A stretch of 54,648 bases of DNA, from contig CAJMRL010000018.1 of the NCBI GenBank assembly GCA_905215805.1, forward strand, positions 1 through 54,648. The letters run 5' to 3'. Below the pieces are notes generated by a model. The model did not search any database and had not been told where the DNA came from. It was given only the letters and a program-made list of their open reading frames with translations. Shown in pieces: positions 54,528 through 54,648 of this stretch (position 1 is the first letter of the stretch; the number at the start of each line of letters is the position of its first letter). Position numbers and translations under genes: made by a program. Origin of the DNA: an uncultured bacterium (lineage in GTDB: Bacteria > Bacillota > Clostridia > UBA1381).

Positions 54528-54556
54528 ATTTTATCATAGCTGCATGCAGACATCAA
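54528..54556 (-). promoter_or_regulatory. Promoter of the 12-kb secreted-protein operon
   Basis: On the minus strand, -35 TTGATG (54556-54551) and -10 TAAAAT (54533-54528), spacer 17 bp, about 40 bp before the start at 54488. A perfect 10-bp palindrome CTGCATGCAG (54540-54549) sits in the spacer and may be an operator. No promoter is seen in the short gaps between the three genes of this operon. Confidence 0.6.
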
Positions 54557-54648
54557 GTTTGATTTGTAATAATTATATAAAAATTTTAACATTTCCCGAG
54601 TTTGCCACTTGTAACGAAAATGTAATATAAAAATTTGAGGCTAGGCCT

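Overview
The window looks like chromosomal DNA of an anaerobic, Gram-positive gut-type member of the Clostridia that degrades plant cell wall, probably pectin. Supporting signs are AGGAGG-type ribosome binding sites, near-consensus TTGaca/TATAAT promoters with 17-bp spacers, S-layer-homology (SLH) anchoring genes, a superoxide reductase, and very large secreted carbohydrate-active proteins. A relative of the pectin-degrading genus Monoglobus would fit, but that is inference from gene content only.

Layout. 1-52: end of a tRNA-Val. 137-3159 (minus): iron uptake, feoA-feoB followed by a DtxR/MntR-type regulator gene with its own promoter. 3186-5768 (minus): a Ca2+-type P-ATPase. 5950-8573 (plus): a transposase-like RAYT protein without its catalytic residues, an intracellular GH51 arabinofuranosidase, a DUF6171 protein and a 45-residue membrane peptide. 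8710-12924: a 1404-residue secreted CE12-like esterase. 13090-13926: an AraC regulator. 14069-14424: the broken end of a GH28-like gene. 14426-26884: an operon of a cytoplasmic GH2 beta-glucuronidase-like enzyme, a secreted three-esterase protein and a 2042-residue GH115 protein whose last domain is cut off. 26903-27870 (minus): a PqqD-like protein and an HPr-kinase-like protein. 28042-29034: a small SLH protein. 29080-31782 (minus): an NSS-family sodium symporter and a GH1 beta-glucosidase. 32002-39776: a cell-wall polysaccharide operon (GT4-CsaB fusion, MurJ flippase, O-antigen-ligase-like protein, GT4, two DUF4330 proteins). 39873-41129: three small proteins and a superoxide reductase. 41513-42364: a second AraC regulator. 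42519-54488 (minus): a 12-kb operon of secreted proteins with two paralogous beta-helix (GH28-superfamily-like) enzymes and one repeat-rich binding protein; its first gene is frameshifted twice at poly-A runs.

How the parts fit (inference). Secreted esterases, GH115 and beta-helix enzymes would deacetylate and cut acetylated, uronic-acid-decorated polysaccharide. The GH51, GH2 and GH1 enzymes lack signal peptides and would finish imported oligosaccharides. AraC regulators sit next to the secreted loci. The CsaB domain would pyruvylate the wall polymer to which SLH proteins bind. The most unusual items are the paired poly-A frameshifts, the HUH-less RAYT, the His-rich insert in FeoB, the orphan PqqD/HPr-kinase-like pair, the GT4-CsaB fusion, a W-x-S-x-x-x-M-x-P module shared by four secreted proteins, and the truncated esterase domain on GH115.
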